Positions 22,592-32,608 are shown, counted from the stretch's first letter. The stretch is DNA of 44,694 nt from Aestuariivita sp. (GCA_026710055.1 JAPORV010000135.1:1-44694); one strand, 5' to 3'. Numbers and translations: made by a program. Notes: generated from the letters alone by a model not told the origin.

Positions 22592-23662
22592 TTGGAACAG
22601 AAAATGTTTGACGCAAATAGAAAAACTTTCTACCCGGCACACGCACCGGCAGATCATGTTTCGATACCTGAGGAGAAAATCGGCGTTCTTCTAACCAATC
22701 TGGGAACCCCAGATGGATATGATTATTGGTCAATGCGCCGCTATCTAAATGAGTTTTTATCCGATAAACGTGTTATTGATTATTCTTCTTGGATTTGGCA
22801 ACCATTACTTCAACTCGTCATTCTTAGCAAAAGGCCGTTTAGCTCAGGCGCCGCTTATAAGTCTATCTGGAATATGCAAGAAAATGAAAGCCCTTTAATG
22901 ACGATAACGCGACAGCAAACGGCAAAAATTCAAGCAAAAATTAAAACCTGTTACGAAAATAAAGTCGTTGTCGATTTTTGTATGCGATACGGTCAACCAT
23001 CCACAAAATCAAAAGTTCAGCAGTTAATTGATATCGGCTGCACACGAATATTATTTTTTCCATTATACCCGCACTATTCTGGCGCGACGTCCGCAACTGC
23101 CAATGACCAATTTTTTCGAGCACTCATGAAGCAAAAATGGCAGCCAGCGATAAGAACGGTCGCACCTTATTTTAGCAATCCACATTATATTGATGCTTTA
23201 GCTCTTTCAATTGAACGCGCTTATTCCACTTTTGAAACACAGCCTGATGTACTTATATGTTCGTATCATGGCGTTCCAAAACGATACCTATTGGAAGGCG
23301 ACCCTTATCATTGCCATTGCCAAAAAACAACGCGGCTACTTCGTGAAAGACTTGGTTGGTCAGAAACAGAAATATCAACGACATTTCAATCTCGATTTGG
23401 ACCCGAAGAATGGCTAAAACCTTACACGGTTGACGAAGTGGCAAGACTCGCAAAGAACGGAAAGAAAAAAATTGCAATATGTGCTCCTGCTTTTTCCGCC
23501 GACTGTATTGAAACTCTTGAAGAAATTAACGAAGAAATCAAAGAAAGTTTCGTAGAAGCAGGTGGACACGAGTTTAATTATATTCCTTGTCTCAATGATA
23601 ATTCTGAACATATTAAAGCCCTCACCAAAATTATTGACGATAATCTAAATGGCTGGGTGTAA
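22592..23662 (+). CDS. hemH: Ferrochelatase
   Basis: 356 aa; GVLLTNLGTPD, FPLYPHYSGATSATAND, SYHGVPKRYL, APAFSADCIETLEEI. Confidence 0.98.
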   Translation: MEQKMFDANRKTFYPAHAPADHVSIPEEKIGVLLTNLGTPDGYDYWSMRRYLNEFLSDKRVIDYSSWIWQPLLQLVILSKRPFSSGAAYKSIWNMQENESPLMTITRQQTAKIQAKIKTCYENKVVVDFCMRYGQPSTKSKVQQLIDIGCTRILFFPLYPHYSGATSATANDQFFRALMKQKWQPAIRTVAPYFSNPHYIDALALSIERAYSTFETQPDVLICSYHGVPKRYLLEGDPYHCHCQKTTRLLRERLGWSETEISTTFQSRFGPEEWLKPYTVDEVARLAKNGKKKIAICAPAFSADCIETLEEINEEIKESFVEAGGHEFNYIPCLNDNSEHIKALTKIIDDNLNGWV

Positions 23663-23905
23663 TGAGCAGCCTTTATTCAAGGAACTAAAAATATTTTGAA
23701 ATCAAAAAAGGCAATTCAATTCAAAATTTCATAAGGGCCAACCTGAAACTTTGCCTTAGTCTTTTTTATGGTTAAGTTACTTTTTGATCCCATGACGCAT
23801 TAATTTTCTCATCACGGGTAAAGTAATCTTGCGAAATCTGAATTAATAAAGTCAAAGATTAGATTGCCTATGACAAATATGTTCGTGCGAATCTGAGGTC
23901 ACATC

Positions 23906-24439
23906 GTGTGTCGATTTACTTTACCATTCATTATTTTTTTCTTTATCCTATCTTCCTGCGAACCCGTCACTGAAAAAAGATACGATGAGTCTGGAAATCC
24001 ACTACCCGTTGTGAACCGTATTCCTCCTTACACAGCCGCCAAATTACAGTTTCGAATGCTAGATTCAATAAATGCATTACGGCAGGCATCAGGGCTTAAA
24101 AACCTAAGTCTTGATAAGAATTTGAACGCAGCAGCAGCAACACATTCGCGCGATATGTCCGCACAAAATCGACCTTGGCACTTTGGTTCCGATGGGTCTT
24201 CGCCGTTCGAGCGGGTAAAACGCGCGCAATTTACCGGTACCATGCTCGGCGAAGTTATTTCTGAAACATACGAAACAGACCTGCAAACACTTACCGTGTG
24301 GATTCAAGACGAAGGATCTCGCTCTGTGTTGTTAAGCCCACAAGCAACTAGAATGGGGTTTTCTTGGTTTCAAGAACCAAATGGAAAAATATGGTGGACA
24401 CTTGTGACGGGAAAATATGAAACACTTATGGACGAATAA
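23906..24439 (+). CDS. CAP (SCP/PR-1) domain lipoprotein-like protein
   Basis: 177 aa; lipobox-like LSSC, ATHSRDMSAQNRPWHFGSDGSSPFERVKRAQFTGTMLGEVISE. Confidence 0.82.
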   Translation: MCRFTLPFIIFFFILSSCEPVTEKRYDESGNPLPVVNRIPPYTAAKLQFRMLDSINALRQASGLKNLSLDKNLNAAAATHSRDMSAQNRPWHFGSDGSSPFERVKRAQFTGTMLGEVISETYETDLQTLTVWIQDEGSRSVLLSPQATRMGFSWFQEPNGKIWWTLVTGKYETLMDE

Positions 24440-24932
24440 TGATCGGTGTTCCGGTTTTGACCACGCGATAAATCTCCTCTATATCATCATTACTCACTGC
24501 AATACATCCCTCTGTCCAGTCTTCACGCGTCACATTTGTTGAATTTGGTTGCCCATGAATAAAAATATCGCCTCCTGGATCTTTCCCGAGTGCTTGAGCA
24601 TTCTTAACATCTTCATCATTTGGGTAAGAAATACCCAAAGATAAGTGAAAGTTACTATTTGGATTTCGTCGATTAATGTAATAGACACCCTCAGGAGTTT
24701 TTCCATCACCTTCAACTCTTTTCCCCCCGATAGGGTTAAAACCAAGATCAAAGTTATATTTTTTTAACACAAAACCATCATTCAGCAAAAATAATTCCCG
24801 CTCTCCTTTATTGACCAAAATTGAGGTCACGGGAAAGCTATCCTGCCACCTAATCCTTGATCCTGAACTACAGCCAATCAAGCCGATTCCAAGAATAGAC
24901 AAAGAAACAAAATTAAAATTTCGCCGATTCAT
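24426..24932 (-). CDS. L,D-transpeptidase (YkuD domain)
   Basis: 168 aa; IHGQPNSTNVTREDWTEGCIAVSNDDIEEIY catalytic motif; lipobox-like LIGC. Confidence 0.9.
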   Translation of the reverse strand: MNRRNFNFVSLSILGIGLIGCSSGSRIRWQDSFPVTSILVNKGERELFLLNDGFVLKKYNFDLGFNPIGGKRVEGDGKTPEGVYYINRRNPNSNFHLSLGISYPNDEDVKNAQALGKDPGGDIFIHGQPNSTNVTREDWTEGCIAVSNDDIEEIYRVVKTGTPIIIRP

Positions 24933-24997
24933 TTTATTGCCTTTTTCAGTTCACTCTGTGATAATTCCAAGTGTCTAGTTTTTTAGGGCTGAATCAT

Positions 24998-25762
24998 TTA
25001 TTTTGAATTTAGATTATTTTCGATAGCATCAAGACGCTTAAGCACTTCGTCGCGATAGCTTTCTGTTGCCGCAACACTTTCTTCCGAATGAGCTTCCTGC
25101 ATTGAATTTACAATTAAGCCAACAAGTAAATTTACAACCGCAAAGGTTGTCACCATAATAAACGGAACAAAGAAAAGCCATGCATATGGATAAGTTATCA
25201 TAACTGGCCGAACAATACCCATTGACCAACTTTCGAGTGTCATGATTTGGAACAATGAATACGCACTAGCTCCTAATGTACCAAACCACTCTGGAAATGT
25301 ATCACCGAAAAGTTTTGTTGCCATCACTGATCCAATATAAAAAATAATGGCCATTAGCAAGAATACTGATCCCATTCCAGGCAACGCTGTCACAAACCCC
25401 TCGACAACACGCCTTAACCGAGGTGCAACAGAAATCACACGGAAAACTCTTAGAACACGCAACGCTCGCAATACCGACAAGCCTTCACCTGACGGCAATA
25501 AGGCAATGCTGACAATCAAAAAGTCAAAATTATTCCAACCGGTTCGAAAGAACTTTCCGCCAAAAACATATAGTTTAAGAAGAATTTCCAAGACAAAAAT
25601 TGTCAAACAGATCCGATCTATAAGCAAAATAATTGCACCCGCTCTGTCCATAAGAAACTTTGATGTTTCCATGCCGAGCGTTATTGCATTAATGACAATT
25701 ACAACAATTATCGCATAACTAACCAAAGGCTTTTCAATCCAATCTTTAATTTTCTCTTTCAT
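24998..25762 (-). CDS. Bacterial voltage-gated sodium channel (NaChBac/NavMs-like ion transporter)
   Basis: 254 aa; S4 LRALRVLRVFRVISVAPRLRRVVEG; pore FQIMTLESWSMGIVRPVM; C-terminal helix. Confidence 0.9.
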   Translation of the reverse strand: MKEKIKDWIEKPLVSYAIIVVIVINAITLGMETSKFLMDRAGAIILLIDRICLTIFVLEILLKLYVFGGKFFRTGWNNFDFLIVSIALLPSGEGLSVLRALRVLRVFRVISVAPRLRRVVEGFVTALPGMGSVFLLMAIIFYIGSVMATKLFGDTFPEWFGTLGASAYSLFQIMTLESWSMGIVRPVMITYPYAWLFFVPFIMVTTFAVVNLLVGLIVNSMQEAHSEESVAATESYRDEVLKRLDAIENNLNSK

Positions 25763-25852
25763 CGTGAACTATCTCTGCTTTCTGTCAACTACATGAGATA
25801 CAAACTCATCATTCACACTTTTTGTTAAACCGTATGCTCAATTTTGTTAAAA

Positions 25853-26992
25853 TTAACGCGATAATAACTCATCTTTGTTAAGCGTGAATCTTGACAGTAT
25901 CCATTCATTTTCCAAATGATTTAATTTTTGACCCAGTAATCTGCCTTTATATGTTGGCATAAGATCTGAGGCGGAAACTGGAAACACTTGTTTTGCTGCG
26001 TTATAAACTGCATCAATCTCGCTTGCTTCAATTTGCAACTCTCGAAATGCCGCACGCAAAGTCAAGGTTGCCAAAGCATCTGTTTCGCCATAACGGTAAC
26101 CTAATTCTGCACCTGTCATCATCCCTTGAGCCAATTTTCGAAGTTTCTTAGCGCGACAATAATCAACCCTACGAATTCGTAAATTTTCACCCATTTTTTT
26201 TCCAAGTGCTGCAAGGCGTAAAACAGGATCCGGTGTACTTTCCAACGCAACTAAAGACTTAAGCACATTATCAGTTGCACCAGGCATAATGCGTTTCAAT
26301 ACACCAACATCTTTCATTAAAGAAATAGCATCACTTGGATTTGCTGCAGAAAGTAATTTCATTATTTCTGCGCCAATACGTTCTTTAGATAAGTTTAATA
26401 AGCCATCAAGATTTGCAGTGACAGCCGCCAGAGATTCTGGTATAATTTGCATCTGTAAACCATGAAAACACCCAAAAAACCTAAATAAACGTATTGACCG
26501 AAGGTAGTCTTCCTTCACTCTTTTTTCAGGGTTTCCAACGAAACGTAAACAGCGGGTTTTCAGATCTTCTAATCCATTCAATGGATCAATGAGCTTTCCC
26601 TCGAATGTGGCATATAGTGCATTAATTGTAAAATCACGTCGTTTTGCATCTTCTTCAATTATTTTTGAAAAAACCACTTTTGAATGTCTGCCATCAGGTT
26701 TAATATCTCGCCTAAATGTTGTGACTTCGAATGGTTTTCCGCCTGAAATAACCATTACAGTACCATACTGGATTCCTGTTAAAAGTGTGCGAAGCCCGTT
26801 TGCTTTGGCTAGACTCACCACATCTGTTGGCATCAGATCTGTTGCGATATCCACGTCATGAACAGGTAGCTGCAACAAATTGTCACGGATACAACCACCC
26901 ACAAAAAGAACCTTTGAACCTGAAACATCTAATGCTTGAAAAACAGCTTTTGTTTCCGGCCAACTTAAAAAATCACCATTTATCTGTTTCAT
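25853..26992 (-). CDS. CCA tRNA nucleotidyltransferase / poly(A) polymerase family
   Basis: 379 aa; VLFVGGCIRDNLL, HDVDIATDL, RRDFTINALYATFEGKLIDPLNGLEDL. Confidence 0.94.
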   Translation of the reverse strand: MKQINGDFLSWPETKAVFQALDVSGSKVLFVGGCIRDNLLQLPVHDVDIATDLMPTDVVSLAKANGLRTLLTGIQYGTVMVISGGKPFEVTTFRRDIKPDGRHSKVVFSKIIEEDAKRRDFTINALYATFEGKLIDPLNGLEDLKTRCLRFVGNPEKRVKEDYLRSIRLFRFFGCFHGLQMQIIPESLAAVTANLDGLLNLSKERIGAEIMKLLSAANPSDAISLMKDVGVLKRIMPGATDNVLKSLVALESTPDPVLRLAALGKKMGENLRIRRVDYCRAKKLRKLAQGMMTGAELGYRYGETDALATLTLRAAFRELQIEASEIDAVYNAAKQVFPVSASDLMPTYKGRLLGQKLNHLENEWILSRFTLNKDELLSR

Positions 26993-27647
26993 TATTTATT
27001 CGCTCTGCTAGCCCTCTTAGTATACAGGCGGTTGCTCCCCAAATATAATAAGGTCCAAACGGTACCGCAAAGAACACGCGCTTTGTTCCCCGCCAATATC
27101 TTGTTTGAATATGATAATTCGATAAATTGAGTATGTGATCAAAAGGAACCTTAAATACTTCCTCAACTTCACCAACCTCTGGCCGAATATCAAATGGACG
27201 CTCAATAATTGCAATAACGGGCGTGATTCGAAACCCCGTCACAGTCTCATGATGAGGCAAAGCTCCAACAACTTTCACACAATCTGATAATAATCCAATT
27301 TCTTCATAAGCTTCTCTAAATGCTGCCGCCAAAACATCTGCGTCACTTATTTCCTTCTTTCCACCTGGAAACGCAACCTGTCCAGCATGATGACTAAGTC
27401 TTTGGCATCTCTTAGTCAAAATTAAATTTGGTTGAGTTTCAAAGTTTGAAATTGCGATTACAACTCCCGCGATCTTAAAATTACGATACTGCGGTGGATT
27501 AACTTCCCGATCTAAGTCAAAATCCGAAGTTGTCTGAAATGATGACGATACAGCAGCCTCGAGTCGCGCATTAAGGTCAAATTCACTCTTTGCCTGTGAC
27601 GGCCTCAAATCCCAATGAAAGCGGGTCGAGTTCATAATGGGCTCCAC
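26973..27647 (-). CDS. Nudix hydrolase, CoA pyrophosphatase-like (NudL)
   Basis: 224 aa; HHAGQVAFPGGKKEISDADVLAAAFREAYEEIGL. Confidence 0.9.
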   Translation of the reverse strand: MEPIMNSTRFHWDLRPSQAKSEFDLNARLEAAVSSSFQTTSDFDLDREVNPPQYRNFKIAGVVIAISNFETQPNLILTKRCQRLSHHAGQVAFPGGKKEISDADVLAAAFREAYEEIGLLSDCVKVVGALPHHETVTGFRITPVIAIIERPFDIRPEVGEVEEVFKVPFDHILNLSNYHIQTRYWRGTKRVFFAVPFGPYYIWGATACILRGLAERINNETDKW

Positions 27648-28569
27648 AAAACTGACAATCCGCAGTCACGCGATTATCTGCCGTGATCATTTTTGCAATC
27701 TCATTTTGCGAGTAAATCGAAAGGCTATTTCGAACTCTCTCTTCTGAACAAGTGCATCCAAATCGAATTGCTTGCGGATCAAAAATACAAAGTTGTTCTT
27801 CAGCAAACAGCTGATATAAAAGCTCATTTAATGCAATAGATGGATTAACCAATTCGATGTCTGTAACAGTTCCCAATAATAAATTCGCCCTGTTCCAATC
27901 GTCCACTCTCTTTTGCTCTAATAAATTTATCTTAGCTTCACATACACCGCTTTCATTACACTCATTTTGTTTTGGATTTTCCTGTGGTAAATATTGAAGC
28001 ATTATTCCACCCGCCCGCCATTTTAACGCTGGTTTCAAATCCTGAACCTCGCCAAAAGATAACAAAAACTTCGTTTTTAATTGTTCAGATTGATAAAAGT
28101 ATGTTTCCGCACAGGCACGCAATGATCCACCCGATAAAGGTGTGATTCCTTGATAAGGCGTCGTTCCCTCTCCTTGGTCAATTAAAACAGCAAAGTATCC
28201 TGTGTTATCAAAACCAAATTTCGGCGTATTTGTTTCGTAAGCTTTGCGATCAAAACTTGCATATGAACGAATTCGTGCTGGTTCTCCACATTCTTGGGGC
28301 GCAAAATAATCAGCAGCAATCATCTTGATTGATCCTTTAGCCTGAACTTGTAAAGACAACTTCCAACGTAGCTTAATGGTTTGTCCAATTAAAGCCGTTA
28401 GGACAACAATCTCGGTGATCAACTCTTGAACTAATGGTGGATAATCATGCTGCTTTAGAACATCATCAAGAACAGAATTTACCCGAACTATACGTCCGCG
28501 TACATCACTTGCCTCAAGTTGAAATGGCAAAACAGTATCATCCCAAACGATTTGTATCCCGTTTGCCAT
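27583..28569 (-). CDS. hslO: Redox-regulated chaperone Hsp33
   Basis: 328 aa; RFGCTCSEERVRNSL ... ADCQFCGAHY zinc-binding cysteines. Confidence 0.93.
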   Translation of the reverse strand: MANGIQIVWDDTVLPFQLEASDVRGRIVRVNSVLDDVLKQHDYPPLVQELITEIVVLTALIGQTIKLRWKLSLQVQAKGSIKMIAADYFAPQECGEPARIRSYASFDRKAYETNTPKFGFDNTGYFAVLIDQGEGTTPYQGITPLSGGSLRACAETYFYQSEQLKTKFLLSFGEVQDLKPALKWRAGGIMLQYLPQENPKQNECNESGVCEAKINLLEQKRVDDWNRANLLLGTVTDIELVNPSIALNELLYQLFAEEQLCIFDPQAIRFGCTCSEERVRNSLSIYSQNEIAKMITADNRVTADCQFCGAHYELDPLSLGFEAVTGKE

Positions 28570-28647
28570 ATTAACTGTATCGGTTTAAAAAAAGCATCAA
28601 TATCATTATTATGTCTTTAGTGGGAAAATGAAAAGGGTTCTCTAAAA

Positions 28648-29085
28648 ATGATTCATCGCATTGGCGAACCGCGTCTAAAATCAAAACGATACACGCGACG
28701 TCCAGGAGCTTATGCACTCTTACCACGTGATGGTAATTTATTGCTAACTGTTCAACTTTGTGATGAGCCAGACATCCAACTGCCTGGCGGTGGAATAGAT
28801 ACGGGAGAGCATGCGATTGTTGCTCTACATCGTGAAGTATATGAAGAAACAGGTTGGCGTATTTCAAAGCCTCGCCGAATTGGTGCTTTCAGGCGTTTTG
28901 TATATATGCCGGAATATGATCTTTGGGCAGAAAAAATATGTCATATATTTATTGCGCGCCCCACACGGCAAATCGGCCCACCGGTCGAAACAGACCACAA
29001 AGTTATATGGGCCAACCCCGAAACAGCTGTACGGATACTAGGGAATGCTGGTGATCGCTATTTTGCGAGCCTCTTGTCATTCTAA
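28648..29085 (+). CDS. Nudix hydrolase
   Basis: 145 aa; PGGGIDTGEHAIVALHREVYEETGW. Confidence 0.88.
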   Translation: MIHRIGEPRLKSKRYTRRPGAYALLPRDGNLLLTVQLCDEPDIQLPGGGIDTGEHAIVALHREVYEETGWRISKPRRIGAFRRFVYMPEYDLWAEKICHIFIARPTRQIGPPVETDHKVIWANPETAVRILGNAGDRYFASLLSF

Positions 29086-29478
29086 ACAAGTAATTTTAAT
29101 GGCTCCAAATCTTGACACCTGTCAATGACAGTATTACACGAGTCTGTCATAAATCCAAGAAATCTATCAAAATTGACCGCACGAATATTCAAAAAATGAA
29201 GTGAAACATTCTCCACTATTTGACTTCCTTAATTGATGTCGAACTTAATTGGCATTAGGTCTTTCAATTAAGAAATCACTCAATAACTTAATTCATTATT
29301 TTCTTGTTATTGAATAACATCACATAAAAAATGTAATCTCTGTGAGGTGATCAATACAAATTAAGAAAAATATGACTGATTTTGAAAATCGTCAAACTTG
29401 ATCTTATTCTTCACTATATTTTGTTTTCAATCTTGTTACTCAAAAAGAGGATTGGTGCCGTGTATTTCATGAAACAAT

Positions 29479-30726
29479 ATGAGGAACAGCATGCGTAAAC
29501 CACAAAAAGTTGTTCTTGCTTATTCTGGAGGCCTAGACACATCAATCATTCTGAAATGGTTGCAAACAGAATATGGTTGCGAAGTTATCACTTTTACAGC
29601 AGACTTAGGACAAGGCGAAGAATTACAAGAAGCAAAAAACAAAGCTTTGTTATTAGGGATAAAACCAGAAAATATCTTCATTGAGGACCTTCGGGAGGAA
29701 TTTGTCCGCGATTTTGTATTTCCGATGTTTCGCGCAAACACTGTATATGAGGGTAAATACCTTCTCGGAACAGCAATCGCACGGCCTTTAATTTCAAAGC
29801 ATTTAGTTAGAATTGCATCCCAGAAGGGTGCTGACTCCATCGCTCACGGCGCGACAGGAAAGGGAAATGATCAAATTCGCTTTGAGCTCTCAGCTTATGC
29901 TTTAAACCCAAACATTAATATTATTGCGCCTTGGCGCGAATGGGTCTTGAACTCCCGTGAACGACTTATTGAATTCGCAGAAGAAAACCAAATTCCAATT
30001 GCCAAAGATAAGCGCGGTGAAGCTCCTTTTTCTGTTGATGCAAATCTCTTACATACATCATCTGAAGGTAAGGCTCTTGAAGATCCTGCTCAAGAAGCAC
30101 CAGCACATATTTACCAACGAACAGTTGATCCAGAGAACGCGCCAAACCAGCCAGAATATATTGAAATTGGTTTTTTGAAGGGTGATGCTGTCAGCGTTAA
30201 TGATGAGACAATGTCACCTGCTGCACTTTTAGCGCATCTAAATGCCATTGGCGGACGACACGGCTGTGGTCGACTTGACTTAGTTGAAGGCCGTTTTGTT
30301 GGAATGAAATCGCGTGGAATTTATGAAACACCTGGTGGGACACTCTTGTTAGAAGCACACCGTGGAATAGAGTCGATCACTCTAGACCGTAGTGCTTCTC
30401 ATCTCAAAGATGAACTCATGCCACGATATTCTGAATTGATTTACAACGGTCTTTGGTATTCTCCTGAACGCGAAATGATACAAGCTGCAATTGATGCAAG
30501 TCAAACTTACGTATCAGGCACTGTACGTCTAAAGCTATATAAAAGCTCAGCAAAATGTATTGGTAGATGGAGTGAGAATAGCTTGTATTCTGAATCACAT
30601 GTAACTTTTGAAGATGATGCTGGTGCTTATGATCAAACAGATGCATCAGGTTTTATTCAATTAAATGCCCTACGCTTAAAACTTTTAGCAAATCGGAATT
30701 TAAAAGCAAAAGGCACACTACTTTAA
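29479..30726 (+). CDS. argG: Argininosuccinate synthase (start may be ATG at 29491)
   Basis: 415 aa; [34 protein letters not shown]. Confidence 0.98.
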   Translation: MRNSMRKPQKVVLAYSGGLDTSIILKWLQTEYGCEVITFTADLGQGEELQEAKNKALLLGIKPENIFIEDLREEFVRDFVFPMFRANTVYEGKYLLGTAIARPLISKHLVRIASQKGADSIAHGATGKGNDQIRFELSAYALNPNINIIAPWREWVLNSRERLIEFAEENQIPIAKDKRGEAPFSVDANLLHTSSEGKALEDPAQEAPAHIYQRTVDPENAPNQPEYIEIGFLKGDAVSVNDETMSPAALLAHLNAIGGRHGCGRLDLVEGRFVGMKSRGIYETPGGTLLLEAHRGIESITLDRSASHLKDELMPRYSELIYNGLWYSPEREMIQAAIDASQTYVSGTVRLKLYKSSAKCIGRWSENSLYSESHVTFEDDAGAYDQTDASGFIQLNALRLKLLANRNLKAKGTLL

Positions 30727-30860
30727 CCATTTTTTGTCTCTCCTATCACACCGGTTTCATTTGAACACAAAACCACAAAACCCGTGCTTTCCGCACATTT
30801 TACATAATTCCACGAAAACCATAACTACTGCTTTCCTATAAATGTTCTTATGGGAAACTC

Positions 30861-31053
30861 AGCAATTCCCGCTAGAATATTTTTTCTTTTATTTTCATAT
30901 AGTTACGCAATTTAAAAAAATTATTTTTCGTAAAATTTCTGCACCAAAATTGAAACTTTAATATTATTTTCGGAATATTTTTTTCTAGTTTTCTCAAAGA
31001 CTTAGAGTTCGAATGACACTCGTTACTATTCACCCGAGTTAGCGGGAATTGCT
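30861..31053 (-). mobile_element. MITE-like element, long (193 bp) copy
   Basis: Perfect 14-bp TIRs AGCAATTCCCGCTA (30861-30874) and TAGCGGGAATTGCT (31040-31053); no coding capacity; inverted relative copy at 12102-12195. Confidence 0.8.
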
Positions 31054-31560
31054 ATAGAAAAGCCGTTGAAAATGAGCAGGCCAATGAAGCAATGGCAGAA
31101 ACAGCCAAGACACTGCATGGGTATTTAGCTACCATAACTACAGTGGTTGATACTAAATAGACCTGATGAAACTGACCAAGGCTTAACTGGCGATTTACTG
31201 CAAGTCTATATGGCAGCTGAAAAAGCCAGTGACGGAATGGGATCAGAGGAAAAGTCCAAGTTATGGTAATGAAGGTTAAATCGAGCACAACTGAAACAGG
31301 CACTCCCCCAACCAAAGGGACAGCAGTTAATGAGGAAAATATTGGAGCCATAGCCGAAAATGCAAAATTTATTACAGGATCTGGATTTGCTACTGGAGCA
31401 ACAGAAGTAAAAGATCACGCAGTTGGTTCTGAAGTTACAGGATCTTATGCCGGTCAGGCCGGTACGTATAGGGTTCGTCCCAACAAAGGTACAAAGTGCG
31501 ACATAGGATTTGGGAATTTATCCAATCACAACAAATGTTTGACCGGATCTCGGACCTCCT
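31054..31560 (+). pseudogene. Decayed ORF region of unknown origin
   Basis: Successive open stretches in shifting frames: RKAVENEQANEAMAETAKTLHGYLATITTVVDTK*, DETDQGLTGDLLQVYMAAEKASDGMGSEEKSKLW*, MKVKSSTTETGTPPTKGTAVNEENIGAIAENAKFITGSGFATGATEV... Confidence 0.4.
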
Positions 31561-31575
31561 AGAATCGAAGCCCTA

Positions 31576-32101
31576 TCAGACGGTTGATTTCAGGGGCAGG
31601 ATTCTGATGCTGTTCTGCAGCTTTTCATCCGGGAAATCGTATTCGCCCAGCAGGTTGACATGGGCACCCATGATATGGATGCGGATGCGTTGATGGTGCG
31701 GCGGCATCCGGCATCGTCTTCATCTGCCGCGTGAGATAGATATAGTTCCAGCAGATGATGCCGTTTCGGATCAAGAGGTTGCAGCCTTCGGCGATGGCCC
31801 AGGCATCTGGTTCGGTCTGGCTGAAGGCACAGGGGGTGACGACCACAACGGCACAGGAGAACCTGTTTGCCAGTTCGACTGTGTTGAGTTTTCCTTCGAT
31901 GGCTTGGCGTAATTCGAGACGGTCGGCATACCGCAGAATGAAACAGCGTTTTAATCACCTGCCCGAAAGCCTTAATGATTTAGTACAGCGCGTGTTGACG
32001 GAAATAGAAATTGAGCCGCCGAAAAATTGCGGACGCGGTATTTCCCTTGAGCTTGATGGTGACGACCATGCGCAGAAACTCATCCAAGTTGGGATAGGCT
32101 A
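31576..32101 (-). pseudogene. Tn3-family transposase (TnpA) C-terminal remnant, frameshifted
   Basis: Minus-strand pieces: YPNLDEFLRMVVTIKLKGNTASAIFRRLNFYFRQHALY*IIKAFGQVIKTL; FILRYADRLELRQAIEGKLNTVELANRF...AIAEGCNLLIRNGIICWNYIYLTRQM; MGAHVNLLGEYDFPDEKLQNSIRILPLKSTV*; in-frame stop and at least two frameshifts. Confidence 0.88.
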
Positions 32102-32608
32102 GAGTTGGTAGAGGGAGAGCACTTCAAGATTAAGGGGGTGCTGCATAACCTTGAAGGTACCCGAGACCTATAGGAGAATGATAAGTATCACTTCCGGAAA
32201 TGGGTGTTAGAACAGGTTGACGGATTCGTAACGACCCCAAAAGGGAGTGATGATGGTATTGACGGCCGCCTGTATTTTGACTTTCCGAACAAAAAAGAAC
32301 TACAGAGCATGATTCTGGAAGTGAAAAGCGGTGCGAATGTGGGCATTGGCGTCGTTCGAGACCTGCGCGGCGTGCTTGCATGAAAAGGAGCGCAAATGGC
32401 TGGGTTGATCATTATGGGAGACCTTGGGGAACGGAAGATGAGCAATTTAAGGGTGGAAATATCGCGGGCCGGAGACTTGGACGTACTTGGCGTAAAATAC
32501 GCGCGGATGCAGATGCTCACCGTTCAGGAGATATTTGACGGCAAGCGGTTCCTCACGCCCACGGTGGCGCAGGGCAAGAGGCTGGCCCAGCCCAGCCGGC
32601 CGTTGTAA
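32102..32608 (+). pseudogene. Remnant of site-specific DNA methyltransferase C-terminal restriction-endonuclease-like (PD-(D/E)xK) domain
   Basis: ELVEGEHFKIKGVLHNLEGTRDL*ENDKYHFRKWVLEQVDGFVTTPKGSDDGIDGRLYFDFPNKKELQSMILEVKSGANVGIGVVRDLRGVLA*KGAQMAGLIIMGDLGERKM...DLDVLGVKYARMQMLTVQEIFDGKRFLTPTVAQGKRLAQPSRPL*; internal stops. Confidence 0.7.

Noticed and set aside
29112-29138. TTGACA-CC-TGTCAA palindrome downstream of the Nudix gene
   Set aside because: Short 6-bp arms and isolated; could be an operator or chance.
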